A stretch of DNA of 64,000 nucleotides from Beijerinckiaceae bacterium (lineage in GTDB: Bacteria > Pseudomonadota > Alphaproteobacteria > Rhizobiales > Beijerinckiaceae), in assembly GCA_030684835.1 (NCBI GenBank), contig JAUXWZ010000067.1, positions 1 through 64,000 on the forward strand, in the 5' to 3' direction. Below, one piece after another: positions 49,108 to 59,402 of this stretch (position 1 is the stretch's first letter; each line of letters begins with the position of its first letter). The notes under the pieces were generated by a model. It was given only the letters and a program-made list of their open reading frames with translations, ran no database searches and was not told where the DNA came from. A program made the position numbers and the translations under genes.

Positions 49108-50943
49108 GTGCAAGGCGTGCGCTTTAAAACAGAACCACCCGCCCGCATCGAAGATTATGCGCTGATCGGCGATTGTGAAACCGCCGCGCTGGTTTCGCAC
49201 GACGGTTCCATTGACTGGTTGTGCTGGCCGCGCTTTGACAGCGGCGCGTGCTTTGCCGCCCTGCTGGGGGACCGGTTCAACGGGCGTTTCCTGCTGCGCC
49301 CATTGGACGGAGACGCGCGCAGCTCGCGACGGTATCGCGATGGTTCGCTGGTTCTTGAAACCTGCTGGCGCACATCCAGCGGCGTCGTGCTTGTCACCGA
49401 CTTCATGCCACTGCGAAATCGCGCCTCGGACATCATCCGTCTCGTGCGTGGGCTGGAGGGTCGCGTCGATTTTTATGCAGAATACATTCTGCGTTTCGAC
49501 TATGGCCGCATCACGCCGTGGATCAACCGCATGGAAGATGGCGCGTTGCGCGCAGTGGGCGGTCCCGATTGCGTGACGCTTCGCACGGACGCGCCGATGT
49601 ATCCGCGCGGGCGCACGCACGCTGCCGAGTTTTGTGTGCGCGCTGGTGACGAGGTCGCGTTTCACCTAGCGTGGACGCCCTCGCACCTCCCCCCTCCTGC
49701 GGCAGGCGATTATCATAAGGCGCTCGACGATACGGACGCCTTCTGGAAGCAGTGGAGCGCGCGCTGTGCCAGCGCCGGGCCTTATTCGGATATCGTCAAG
49801 CGCTCGCTGATTACCCTCAAGGCGCTCACCTACGCGCCGACGGGCGGCATCGTCGCGGCGCCAACAACTTCTCTGCCGGAAGAAATCGGCGGCGAACGCA
49901 ATTGGGATTATCGCTATTGCTGGTTGCGGGACGCGACTTTCACGCTGCTCGCACTGATGGACGCCGGCTATTACGAAGAGGCCGAGGCGTGGCGCGACTG
50001 GCTGTTTCGCGCAGTTGCGGGCGATCCCGCGCAGTTACAGATCATGTATGGCATCGGAGGCGAGCGCCGCCTCACGGAGGAGACGCTGGATTGGCTGCCC
50101 GGCTTCCAGCGTTCGGCGCCCGTGCGCATTGGCAACGGCGCAGCGCACCAATTGCAACTCGATGTCTTTGGCGAGGTGCTGGACTGTCTCTATCAGGGGC
50201 GCTGCGGCGGGCTGGCTGAAAGCCATCTCGACTGGCGCCTGCAAAAATCGCTACTCGACCAGCTGGACCGGGTCTGGCGCAAGCCCGACGCGGGCCTGTG
50301 GGAGGTGCGCGGGCCGCTGCGCCATTTCACATCATCGAAAGTGCTGGTTTGGGTGGCCTATGATCGGGCGATCAAGGCGATGGAACGGTTTGGCCTTGCG
50401 GGCGAGCCAGCGCGGCTGCGGGCGGCCCGCGCCCGGGTTAAGGCCGACATCTTGCGACGCGGCTTCGACCCGGAGCTGGGTTCGTTCGTTCAGAGTTACG
50501 GCTCAAAAGCGCTTGATGCGAGCCTCCTGCTTATCCCTCTTGTCGGGTTCCTGCCGGCCGACGATCCGCGGGTGAAGGGCACGGTGGCGGCCATCGAACG
50601 CCGGCTGATGCGGCGCGGCTTTGTGCGGCGCTACGATACGGACGAGACGGACGATGGTTTGTCGGGCGACGAGGGCGCGTTCCTCGCCTGTTCGTTCTGG
50701 CTGGTCGACAATTATGTGCTGGCGGGCCGAATGGATGAGGCCCGAGAGATGTTTGAGCGCCTCACGGACGCCGCCTGCAACGATCTTGGCCTGATGGCGG
50801 AAGAATATGACCCCCGTGAAGAGCGCTTTCTGGGGAATTTCCCGCAGGCGCTGTCCCACATTGCGCTGGTCAACTCGGCTTTCAATATTTCCAGGCAGTT
50901 GAAACCCGTGGAGCAACGCTCAGAAATTCGGGCTCCAGACTAG
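49108..50943 (+). CDS. Glycoside hydrolase family 15 protein (glucoamylase/trehalase-like)
   Basis: 611 residues starting at GTG. The N-terminal beta-sandwich (IEDYALIGDCETAALVSHDGSIDWLCWPRFDSGACFAALLG) is typical of bacterial GH15 proteins, and the (alpha/alpha)6 barrel starts near 230 (SLITLKALTYAPTGGIVAAPTTSLPEEIGGERNWDYRYCWLRDATFTLLAL, containing one catalytic Glu region). The second acidic region is MAEEYDPREERFLGNFPQALSHIALVNSAF. It probably hydrolyses alpha-glucans or trehalose. It is cytoplasmic, with no signal peptide. Confidence 0.92.
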   Translation: MQGVRFKTEPPARIEDYALIGDCETAALVSHDGSIDWLCWPRFDSGACFAALLGDRFNGRFLLRPLDGDARSSRRYRDGSLVLETCWRTSSGVVLVTDFMPLRNRASDIIRLVRGLEGRVDFYAEYILRFDYGRITPWINRMEDGALRAVGGPDCVTLRTDAPMYPRGRTHAAEFCVRAGDEVAFHLAWTPSHLPPPAAGDYHKALDDTDAFWKQWSARCASAGPYSDIVKRSLITLKALTYAPTGGIVAAPTTSLPEEIGGERNWDYRYCWLRDATFTLLALMDAGYYEEAEAWRDWLFRAVAGDPAQLQIMYGIGGERRLTEETLDWLPGFQRSAPVRIGNGAAHQLQLDVFGEVLDCLYQGRCGGLAESHLDWRLQKSLLDQLDRVWRKPDAGLWEVRGPLRHFTSSKVLVWVAYDRAIKAMERFGLAGEPARLRAARARVKADILRRGFDPELGSFVQSYGSKALDASLLLIPLVGFLPADDPRVKGTVAAIERRLMRRGFVRRYDTDETDDGLSGDEGAFLACSFWLVDNYVLAGRMDEAREMFERLTDAACNDLGLMAEEYDPREERFLGNFPQALSHIALVNSAFNISRQLKPVEQRSEIRAPD

Positions 50944-50984
50944 AGGTTGGCGCGGGCTAACCATAATCTTGGCCGGGACCGGCC

Positions 50985-51013
50985 TTGACAGAAACGCGCC
51001 CTACCCCTACTTC
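50985..51013 (+). promoter_or_regulatory. groESL promoter
   Basis: TTGACA (50985..50990), 17 bp, then TACTTC (51008..51013), directly upstream of CIRCE. The overlapping CTTGA...CCTACTT also fits alphaproteobacterial heat-shock (RpoH) promoters. Confidence 0.6.
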
Positions 51014-51020
51014 GGGCCTC

Positions 51021-51047
51021 GTAGCACTTGCCATCGGTGAGTGCTAG
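51021..51047 (+). promoter_or_regulatory. CIRCE element (HrcA operator)
   Basis: GTAGCACTT-N9-GAGTGCTAG, close to the consensus TTAGCACTC-N9-GAGTGCTAA. It lies between the promoter and groES, so HrcA should repress groESL until heat stress. Confidence 0.92.
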
Positions 51048-51120
51048 CAAAGAGCATCCACGGGGACCCACAGGCCGGCTGATGGCCGCCAAGGGTCCGC
51101 CAACCACAGGAAACGATCCC

Positions 51121-51408
51121 ATGAAGTTTCGTCCCCTGCATGACCGCGTTGTGGTCAAGCGCCTCGAAGGCGAAGATAAGACCAAGGGCGGCATCATCAT
51201 CCCCGATTCCGCCAAGGAAAAGCCCCAGGAAGGCGAAGTCGTAGCTGTGGGCCCCGGCGCCCGCGACGAAAGCGGCAAGCTTGTCCCGCTGGACGTGAAG
51301 GCCGGCAACCGTATCCTGTTCGGAAAGTGGTCCGGCACGGAAGTTAAGATCGACGGTCAGGATCTCCTGATCATGAAGGAAAGCGACATCATGGGCGTCG
51401 TGGGCTGA
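51121..51408 (+). CDS. groES: Co-chaperonin GroES
   Basis: 95 residues from ATG ([50 protein letters not shown]), the standard GroES sequence with mobile loop [14 protein letters not shown]. The track's longer start would add 31 residues from the leader region and is wrong. It caps the GroEL ring during protein folding. Followed by groEL after 60 bp, under CIRCE control. Confidence 0.98.
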   Translation: MKFRPLHDRVVVKRLEGEDKTKGGIIIPDSAKEKPQEGEVVAVGPGARDESGKLVPLDVKAGNRILFGKWSGTEVKIDGQDLLIMKESDIMGVVG

Positions 51409-51465
51409 AGCCTGACGCTCCGTCGTTCCAGACGATCTGACAAGACACCGATTTAGGAGATTTAA

Positions 51466-53112
<1,647 letters not shown>

Positions 53113-53141
53113 GCTGCTTCCATACCTTCTTTTTAAAATTG

Positions 53142-53170
53142 ACAGGTCGGGCTCACGCCCGGCCTGTTTT
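53142..53170 (+). terminator. Intrinsic terminator after groEL
   Basis: CAGGTCGGGC-TCAC-GCCCGGCCTG (one G-T pair) followed by TTTT, 30 bp past the groEL stop. Confidence 0.88.
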
Positions 53171-53546
53171 CGTGAGAACCGAATTTCATCATAGATTTTG
53201 CAGAGCAAGACGCGGTGACGCGGTTGCCGAGTTTAAACTCGTCTCCTGGACTGCGTGGAGAGGCCAGCCCGCTCCGGCAGGCGAAAACGTCCCGAAAAAA
53301 ACACTTGCGATAGATGAGAAAATGCAACAGGCGGCGCTCCATCGCGCGCATTTGGCGCGCGCGCGCATTTTCTCTTTGACGCAGCTTGTACAAAGGGCTT
53401 GAATTTGTAAGGAAGCACAAGAGCCGGGGGGCTCGACGAACGAGTGGCCGCAAGGCCACTGGTCTGCGGAAGGTAGGTCGGCGAGGGAGGGTCTGCAAAG
53501 ACCACGCCGATCAGCGCTTCGGGGACGTGAAGGGCGGCAAAGAAAC
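53171..53546. other. Intergenic region upstream of the IHF-like gene (376 bp)
   Basis: I see no convincing gene on either strand. The track ORFs there lack ribosome binding sites and protein-like composition. It holds an alternating GC tract (GCGCGCATTTGGCGCGCGCGCGC), a short hairpin GTGGCCGCAAGGCCAC, and a GA-rich stretch followed by GTCTGCAAAGAC. A structured 5' leader or small RNA is possible. Confidence 0.4.
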
Positions 53547-53918
53547 ATGACCAATAGAACACTCACCCGTCAGGATCTCCTGCATGCGGTCTATGTCGCT
53601 GGTCCGGGGCTCTCGCGCGTCGAAGCCAAGCAGATCGTCGAGACGGCGCTTGAGGAGATCTGCGTCGCGCTCGAACGCGGCGAGGCTGTAAAGCTGCGCG
53701 CATTTGGCACTTTCTCGGTTCGCTCGAAACGTCCGCGCGTGGGCCGCAATCCAAAAACCGGCGCGGAATATCCAATTTCGGCGCGGCGCGTGCTTACATT
53801 CAAGCCATCGCCCCGCCTGGTGGCCTCCATCAATGGCGAAGTCCTCAGCGATGAGGACGAAGACCTCAGTTCATCGACCCAAGGCAAGCGCCCTCTTCTC
53901 GCCGCATCACAGCGATAG
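53547..53918 (+). CDS. IHF/HU-family DNA-binding protein (IHF alpha-like)
   Basis: 123 residues. TLTRQDLLHAVYVAGPGLSRVEAKQIVETALEEICVALERGEAVKLRAFGTFSVRSKRPRVGRNPKTGAEYPISARRVLTFKPSPRL contains the helical dimer body and the DNA-bending arm with RxGRNPKTG and the intercalating proline. It is closer to IHF-alpha than to HU (ISARRVLTFKPS). The acidic C-terminal tail (SDEDEDLSSS) is unusual. It may be a second IhfA paralogue, since the main ihfA is normally next to merR/plsX-fabH genes, which are absent here. Confidence 0.88.
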   Translation: MTNRTLTRQDLLHAVYVAGPGLSRVEAKQIVETALEEICVALERGEAVKLRAFGTFSVRSKRPRVGRNPKTGAEYPISARRVLTFKPSPRLVASINGEVLSDEDEDLSSSTQGKRPLLAASQR

Positions 53919-53966
53919 CGAAGGCAAAAGCGCCCTGCGCGACGACCAAGCCACGAGATTTAAACA

Positions 53967-56081
53967 ATGACGTTTCTCAGCGGTCTTGTTGCGGCTACGG
54001 CCGCTCTTTGTTTCGTCGCTGGCATTTACAAGGGTGGCTCCTCATTTCTCGGCGTTCAGGTCGATGCGACGCTGATCGGCGTAGCTGTCACCGGCGCGCT
54101 GATGTCCCTCGCCACGGCGCGGGTCCACGCGATCTCCACCTTCCTGCGCATTTTCTCCACGATCTTCGCGGTCGAATACGTGCTGCTGGGATTGGCGTTC
54201 GCGATGTCTACGCTGGGCGTGTGGCCCGCAACTCTCGCCATCATTGCGCCGCCTGCGAGCCTGCCCGCAACCATCGCGATTTTCGGCGTCGTTGTGTACG
54301 GGATCTCATTCATCCCGGTGATCAGGCAGATCACGGATATTGCCGATCCTTTCTTTGAGACCGATCGCGTTCGCACCATTTCGTTTGGACCGCTCGGCTC
54401 GCGCCACATGTCAGAGCGCACCGTCGGAACATCACTGATCATCATTCTGGTTGTGTTGAACCAGCTGCAGGTCGCTATCAACGTTCGACTTTCATTCTTT
54501 AACCGCGACTTCTTTAACGCCATTCAGGAAAAGAACGAGGCCGCGTTCTGGAATTTGCTGGTCTTCGTGTTCTGCTTCTGGGCGGCCATTTACGTATTCT
54601 CGGTTTTGATAGAGTACTTCCTCGAATCCCTGCTCAAGATCACGTGGCGCGAATGGCTGACCGAGCGCTATTCGGCGAACTGGTTGTCGCGCGGCGGTCT
54701 CTATCGCATGAACCTCATCGGCGAAGGCGCCGACAACCCCGACCAGCGCATCGCGGAAGACGTTCGCGCCTTCATCAACCTCACCTACGCGTATTCGATC
54801 AGCATGCTATCGACGCTATCGAATCTTGTATCGTTCTCGATCATCCTGTGGATGATCCCGGCCAATTTCGTGATCCCTGGCACCAGCGTCGTCGTGCCGG
54901 GTCTGCCGTTCTGGGTGGCCTTGATATATGCTCTGGTTGGCACGTGGATCACGCACAAGATCGGCAGGCCGCTTGTGCGTCTCGACTACATGCAGGAGCG
55001 ATACGAAGCTGATTTCCGCTTCTCGCTGGCGCGTCTGCGCGAATACGCCGAACAGGTGGCGCTGCTGCGCGGCGAAAAGGCCGAGCGGCAAATTCTCGGC
55101 AACCGGTTCTCCGAGATCGTCCAGAACTATTTCGCCATCGTCGTGCGCAACATGAAGCTCACCACGTTCACGCAGAGCTTTTTTCAGGCCAGCGTGGTGA
55201 TCCCCTACATCATCGTCGCGCCGTACTATTTTACAGGGCAGATTACGCTGGGCGTGATGACGCAGACCGCTGGCGCATTCTCGCGTGTCGAGGGCGCGCT
55301 AACCTTCTTCATCTCTCGCTATCAGGCGCTGGCGAGCTACAAGGCCGTTGTGGATCGTCTCTCTACCTTCGGCGACGCCATGAAGCGCGCGCAATTTCTC
55401 GGCAGCGAGCCGCCGCGCATCGAGCATGACGCATCCACGGATCGCGATCTTGTGCTGCGCGACCTGAAGCTGCATCTGCCAAACGGCAGGCAGATCGTCG
55501 CTGTCGATGAACTCGTGCTTGCTGCAGGCCGATCGACGCTTGTCACCGGCCCTTCGGGCTCAGGCAAATCCACCCTGTTCCGCGCCATTGCCGACATCTG
55601 GCCTTATGGCGATGGCCGCATCGAAGCGCCGCGCGATGCGCGCGTCATGTTGCTTCCGCAGCGGCCTTACGTGCCTACGGGTTCGCTACGCACGGCCGTA
55701 ACGTATCCAGGTCTCATCGGGGCTTATAGCGATGAAATGATCGTGCGCGCCTTGAATGCGACGAAGCTGGGCTCATTCGTCGATCAACTCGATACCGAAG
55801 ACAATTGGGGGCAGCGCTTGTCTGGCGGCGAGCAGCAACGTCTCGCCATCGCACGCGCCCTGCTCGATAGGCCCGACTGGCTATTCCTTGATGAAGCAAC
55901 GTCCGCGCTCGACGAAAAACTCGAAGGCGAAATCTATAGAATGCTGCGTCAGGAATTACCCGAGGCCACCATCGTGTCGATCGGTCACCGCAGTACGCTC
56001 ATAGAGTTGCATGACGTGCGGATCGACATGCAGACGGGCGACGACGGAGTTTCGTCGCCACGCTATCTCGCAATCGCTTAA
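53967..56081 (+). CDS. SbmA/BacA-like ABC transporter (BclA/YddA type)
   Basis: 704 residues. Three short helices near the N-terminus lead into the ABC_membrane_2 (SbmA/BacA-like) domain: NRDFFNAIQEKNEAAFWNLL, SVLIEYFLESLLKITWREWLTERYSANWL, NPDQRIAEDVRAF, RYEADFRFSLARLREYAEQVALLRGE. A full ATPase domain follows: Walker A GPSGSGKST near residue 528, LSGGEQQR near 618, Walker B DWLFLDEAT. Relatives import peptide antibiotics or cobalamin, and BclA of Bradyrhizobium is needed for symbiosis with peptide-producing legumes. Whether this one does either is not shown by the sequence. Confidence 0.88.
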   Translation: MTFLSGLVAATAALCFVAGIYKGGSSFLGVQVDATLIGVAVTGALMSLATARVHAISTFLRIFSTIFAVEYVLLGLAFAMSTLGVWPATLAIIAPPASLPATIAIFGVVVYGISFIPVIRQITDIADPFFETDRVRTISFGPLGSRHMSERTVGTSLIIILVVLNQLQVAINVRLSFFNRDFFNAIQEKNEAAFWNLLVFVFCFWAAIYVFSVLIEYFLESLLKITWREWLTERYSANWLSRGGLYRMNLIGEGADNPDQRIAEDVRAFINLTYAYSISMLSTLSNLVSFSIILWMIPANFVIPGTSVVVPGLPFWVALIYALVGTWITHKIGRPLVRLDYMQERYEADFRFSLARLREYAEQVALLRGEKAERQILGNRFSEIVQNYFAIVVRNMKLTTFTQSFFQASVVIPYIIVAPYYFTGQITLGVMTQTAGAFSRVEGALTFFISRYQALASYKAVVDRLSTFGDAMKRAQFLGSEPPRIEHDASTDRDLVLRDLKLHLPNGRQIVAVDELVLAAGRSTLVTGPSGSGKSTLFRAIADIWPYGDGRIEAPRDARVMLLPQRPYVPTGSLRTAVTYPGLIGAYSDEMIVRALNATKLGSFVDQLDTEDNWGQRLSGGEQQRLAIARALLDRPDWLFLDEATSALDEKLEGEIYRMLRQELPEATIVSIGHRSTLIELHDVRIDMQTGDDGVSSPRYLAIA

Positions 56082-56083
56082 CC

Positions 56084-56572
56084 TCAGAGCGAGCGGCGGA
56101 AGCGCAGGACGCCGGCGCGGGACTTGAGGATCAGAGAGTCGCCGATCTGATCCCAGTTCGGGCGCGAATAAAGCGCCTGAAGATATGCGCGCTCGAACGC
56201 CATCACTGGCGCCGGGCAGGTTCGGCGGGTCAACGCCGGCGTACTGGGCATCAACGTTTGTTCGCGCGCGGGGTACATCGCAGACGAAAACGCGTTGCAG
56301 CCCGCGGAGCCGGATGCGCGGTACGTCGAGTCAACGCGCAACGTGGCTTCAACGCCAGCTGGCGGGCGCTTGCCGCCGATGTCCTCCAGCACCCATCTCA
56401 CACCCACCGGAAAACGCTTCTCCAGACCACGCTTGCGTTCCGCTTCACGCTGCTGATCCATCTGGCGCGCACGGGCCCGCGCAGTGTCCTGCACCGATTG
56501 CTGCGCCAACACAGGCTCAACAATCAGCGGACCAGAAACGACGAGGGCGAGGATGATGCGCAGGCTCAGCAT
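56084..56572 (-). CDS. META-domain secreted protein
   Basis: 162 residues. The signal peptide MLSLRIILALVVSGPLIVEPVLAQ is cut after VLA. A charged helix follows (ARARARQMDQQREAERKRGLEKR), then a META/HslJ-like domain: VRWVLEDIGGKRPPAGVEATLRVDSTYRASGSAGCNAFSSAMY with the SGSAGCN motif. Relatives are lipoproteins of the cell envelope with unclear roles in stress. It converges on the BclA-like gene with 2 bp between stops. Confidence 0.75.
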   Translation of the reverse strand: MLSLRIILALVVSGPLIVEPVLAQQSVQDTARARARQMDQQREAERKRGLEKRFPVGVRWVLEDIGGKRPPAGVEATLRVDSTYRASGSAGCNAFSSAMYPAREQTLMPSTPALTRRTCPAPVMAFERAYLQALYSRPNWDQIGDSLILKSRAGVLRFRRSL

Positions 56573-56640
56573 GTATGGCTCCGGAATGTTCGCTTGTTGG
56601 CGCGCAGTCTATTGAGCAACGCGCGCTGCGCAACGAAAAA

Positions 56641-56667
56641 CCCTCCGCGGGGGGCAAACGCGGAGGG
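56641..56667 (-). terminator. Bidirectional-looking terminator
   Basis: CCCTCCGCG-N9-CGCGGAGGG, a 9-bp stem with 9-base loop. TTTTT follows on the minus strand and CTTTT on the plus strand. It ends the leftward small secreted protein gene. Confidence 0.8.
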
Positions 56668-56706
56668 CTTTTGGATTTTGGAGGTTATGCGTCGGTGCGG
56701 CTGCGT

Positions 56707-57006
56707 TCAGTTGCAAACGCGAATGTTGCGATAGCCGACGATATCGCCGTAGCGGTTAAAGACCGGCTGCTTTTCGCGCCAGCAGGAAGGCGCGTAGGCA
56801 TAGGAGGGCGCGTAGGTGTAGGACGGTCCGGCGTAAGCATTCGATGCGATCGCTGCGCCGACCAGACCAGCGGCTAATCCGCCAGCAACCCAGGCCGCGC
56901 CGCGTCCACCGCGCGCTTCGGCGGGGGCCGCAGAGGCGGCCATGGCGCCGGCCAGAGCAATGGCGCCAATCGCGCCGGTGAGGGCCTTCTTCGAAAAAGC
57001 GTTCAT
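56707..57006 (-). CDS. Small secreted protein, unknown function
   Basis: 99 residues. The signal peptide (MNAFSKKALTGAIGAIALAGAMAASAAPAEA) is cut near AEA. A short Gly/Ala-rich hydrophobic segment follows (GAAWVAGGLAAGLVGAAIAS), then tyrosine repeats (YTYAPSYAYAPSC) and a C-terminal CWREKQPVFNRYGDIVGYRNIRVCN with two cysteines. This architecture is common in small envelope proteins of Rhizobiales. Function unknown. A terminator lies about 40 bp downstream. Confidence 0.75.
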   Translation of the reverse strand: MNAFSKKALTGAIGAIALAGAMAASAAPAEARGGRGAAWVAGGLAAGLVGAAIASNAYAGPSYTYAPSYAYAPSCWREKQPVFNRYGDIVGYRNIRVCN

Positions 57007-57146
57007 CTGATCTCTCCGTTTTCTGCGTCCTGGCCGCGATGTCCGCCGCCGATGAATTGGAGATTAGATGCGATTTGCGCCCCCCGATGTGCGCAAGCGC
57101 ACAAGAGTTCGATGGATCAAAATCACGGGCTTAACCGTTATCGGCG

Positions 57147-58478
57147 ATGGTTCGGCTCCGGAATATCGTCGCGCATATTCGCGCTCAGTTATGGTTGCTT
57201 CCCGCCCTGATGGCGGTTGGCGCAGCTTTGCTTGCTTACGTCGCATTGAGCTATGGCGGGGTGGTGCGAGATCTGGCGGGCGATTCCGCCTGGTGGCTCT
57301 ACAGCGGTGATGCTTCGACGGCGCGCAATCTTCTCGCAGCGTTTCTGTCAGGCTTGATCACGATGACGTCGCTCGTGGTGTCTGTCACGATCGTCATTCT
57401 TACGACTGCCGCCAGTCAACTGGGGCCCAGGCTCATCGCGTATTTCATGGGCGACCGACAGATCCAGTTCGTGCTCGGCCTTTTCCTCGGGACAACCCTT
57501 TACGTTGTCATTGTCATGCGCACGCTTAATGACGAATTGGGGGATGAAGGAATCCCTCACGCCGCGGTCACTGTTGCAAGCCTGATGACGATCGCCTGTG
57601 TCTTTGCGCTTCTTTTCTATGTCCACAAGATCGCGCGTTCAGTCATCGCAGACAATCTCGTCGAGCAGGTGTGCGAGTCTCTGCTTACCGACATTCGCGA
57701 TATATTGGATGAAGAAGCAGGTGATGATGACCCCGAGCCAGTATCGATGGGCGACCGGCAATGTTCGAGTATTTCGTTGGGGCGCGCTGGATACATTCAG
57801 TTGATCGATTATGAGCAACTTGTGAAGCTCGCCAGCAAACACGATGTCATCATCCGCTTGAACGTTCGCGCAGGTCATTTTGTACTCGCAAACGGCACGC
57901 ATGTGGAGGTTTGGGACGGCGCGGAAGGTGGCGAGACTCTTGCTGATGAAATCAGGAAAACCGCCGTCATCGGGTCCACCCGCACATCCGCGCAAGACCT
58001 TGAACATGGCCTTCGCCAGCTTGTAGAGATTGGCTTGCGAAGCCTCTCGCCAGGGATCAACGATCCGTTTACGGCCGCAACGGTGATTGACCGCATTGGC
58101 TCCACGCTCGAGAATATTTTCGAAAGACGATTGCCGCCCCATTTTCTGGCAGATGAAGCGGGGGAAGTCCGGGTCATCGCGGATCGCAGCGACCTTACCG
58201 GGCTCATCGGCGCGGCCTTCAACCAGATAAGGCAGGCAGGAGCTGGCCAACCCGCCATCATCTTAGCATTGGCTGAAACGCTTCGCCGTCTGGCTCCTTC
58301 TGCTCATCAGATGGCCCGGCAAGCGTTGCTGGATCAACTTCAGCGGCTTGAGCAAACAGCCGCGACCTCGCAATTTGGCGCCGCCGATACCGCAGACGTG
58401 CGCGCCGCCATCGATGAATCGCGGCGCGTGATCATTTCGCACCCTCATGTGACGGCGCCAGTCAGACTCTCCGCATGA
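57147..58478 (+). CDS. DUF2254 membrane protein
   Basis: 443 residues. Four transmembrane helices lie in the first 165 residues: about 15-36, 62-90 (FLSGLITMTSLVVSVTIVILTTAASQLGPRL, the family hallmark), 108-124 and 139-163. A soluble C-terminal region follows, with SPGINDPFTAATVIDRI near 290. The family's role is unknown; a small-molecule or ion permeability role has been guessed for relatives. It is monocistronic. Confidence 0.88.
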   Translation: MVRLRNIVAHIRAQLWLLPALMAVGAALLAYVALSYGGVVRDLAGDSAWWLYSGDASTARNLLAAFLSGLITMTSLVVSVTIVILTTAASQLGPRLIAYFMGDRQIQFVLGLFLGTTLYVVIVMRTLNDELGDEGIPHAAVTVASLMTIACVFALLFYVHKIARSVIADNLVEQVCESLLTDIRDILDEEAGDDDPEPVSMGDRQCSSISLGRAGYIQLIDYEQLVKLASKHDVIIRLNVRAGHFVLANGTHVEVWDGAEGGETLADEIRKTAVIGSTRTSAQDLEHGLRQLVEIGLRSLSPGINDPFTAATVIDRIGSTLENIFERRLPPHFLADEAGEVRVIADRSDLTGLIGAAFNQIRQAGAGQPAIILALAETLRRLAPSAHQMARQALLDQLQRLEQTAATSQFGAADTADVRAAIDESRRVIISHPHVTAPVRLSA

Positions 58479-58541
58479 AAAGACACGTAGAGGTTTACAA
58501 CGAGGCTGAAAATGCGGTATAAGATATTGAAATCAATAGTA

Positions 58542-58559
58542 TTTTAGAACCTTTAAAAA
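58542..58559 (+). promoter_or_regulatory. Candidate iron-responsive (Irr-like) box upstream of bfd
   Basis: TTTTAGAACCTTTAAAA resembles the Irr ICE motif (TTTAGAA-N3-TTCTAAA) but is imperfect (two-base spacer, A for C in the right arm). It lies just before the bfd start. Location fits iron control of bfd-bfr. Confidence 0.4.
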
Positions 58560-58572
58560 CTGAGGGAGCGCG

Positions 58573-58803
58573 ATGATCGTTTGTTCCTGCAATATCCTGT
58601 CAGAGAAGCAGGTTCGCGACGTCGTGGAAACTCAATGTGCTCCCCGTAAGGTGAGCGAAGTCTACGGTTGTCTCGGCTGCTCACCGCAATGCGGACGGTG
58701 CGCCCGCACCATTCGCGACATTATGAAAAGCTCGGGCGCATGCTGTTCACTTGCGCTGTCCGACGAAGACTTGCCTGAAGCTGTGCTGAACGGCGAAGCA
58801 TAA
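58573..58803 (+). CDS. bfd: Bacterioferritin-associated ferredoxin
   Basis: 76 residues: MIVCSCNILSEKQVRDVV with CxC, and CLGCSPQCGRCARTIRDIM supplying CxxC-type cysteines, which bind a 2Fe-2S cluster. Bfd docks on bacterioferritin and reduces stored ferric iron for release. It lies 102 bp upstream of bfr, same direction. Extra cysteines near the C-terminus (ACCSL) are unusual but not unique. Confidence 0.93.
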   Translation: MIVCSCNILSEKQVRDVVETQCAPRKVSEVYGCLGCSPQCGRCARTIRDIMKSSGACCSLALSDEDLPEAVLNGEA

Positions 58804-58905
58804 TTCGCATCGGAACTGAACCTTTCGCCTCGGATTATGTTTCCCGAGGGGCTGGCGCATGGGCGCAGCTGATGTGTTTCTTCCTTATTGGCTTCGGAGT
58901 TTGAT

Positions 58906-59385
58906 ATGCGCGGCGATCCAAAAGTCCTCGATTACATGAACCGCGGACTGCGGAGCGAATTGACGGCTATCAGCCAATACTGGCTGCATTACCGCCTACT
59001 CGACAATTGGGGCTTTAAGGATCTGGGCAAGCAGTGGCGCGCAGAATCCATTGAAGAAATGGGGCATGCGGACAAATTCGTCGACCGCATTCTCTTCCTC
59101 GATGGCTTTCCCAATATGCAGAATCTCGATCCGCTGAAGATCGGGCAATCCATCGAAGAGATCATGGACGCGGATCTTGTTTCCGAAATGGAAGCGCGCG
59201 CGCTTTATCTTGAAGCCGCGCAATATTGCGACACCGTCAATGATCGCGTTTCAAAGATGCTGTTTGAAGAATTGGCGAGCGATGAGGAACATCACATCGA
59301 TTTCCTTGAAACGCAGATCAATCTGATCAAGACGCTGGGCATTCAGCTTTATGCCCAAAAGCACATGGGCGGGCTGGAAGGCTAA
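58906..59385 (+). CDS. bfr: Bacterioferritin
   Basis: 159 residues from the ATG after GGAG (MRGDPKVLDYMNRGLRSELTAISQYWLHYRLLDNWGFKDLGKQWRAESIEEMGHADKFVDRILFLDG). Ferroxidase ligands Glu/His lie in SELTA, EEMGHAD and later EELASDEEHHIDFLE. The haem-binding methionine near residue 52 is missing or shifted relative to E. coli (ESIEEMGHAD supplies Met). The track start adds six residues at a TTG and is unlikely. It stores iron as a 24-mer and is fed by Bfd. Confidence 0.95.
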   Translation: MRGDPKVLDYMNRGLRSELTAISQYWLHYRLLDNWGFKDLGKQWRAESIEEMGHADKFVDRILFLDGFPNMQNLDPLKIGQSIEEIMDADLVSEMEARALYLEAAQYCDTVNDRVSKMLFEELASDEEHHIDFLETQINLIKTLGIQLYAQKHMGGLEG

Positions 59386-59402
59386 CGCCTGCGCGCCAAG
59401 CG

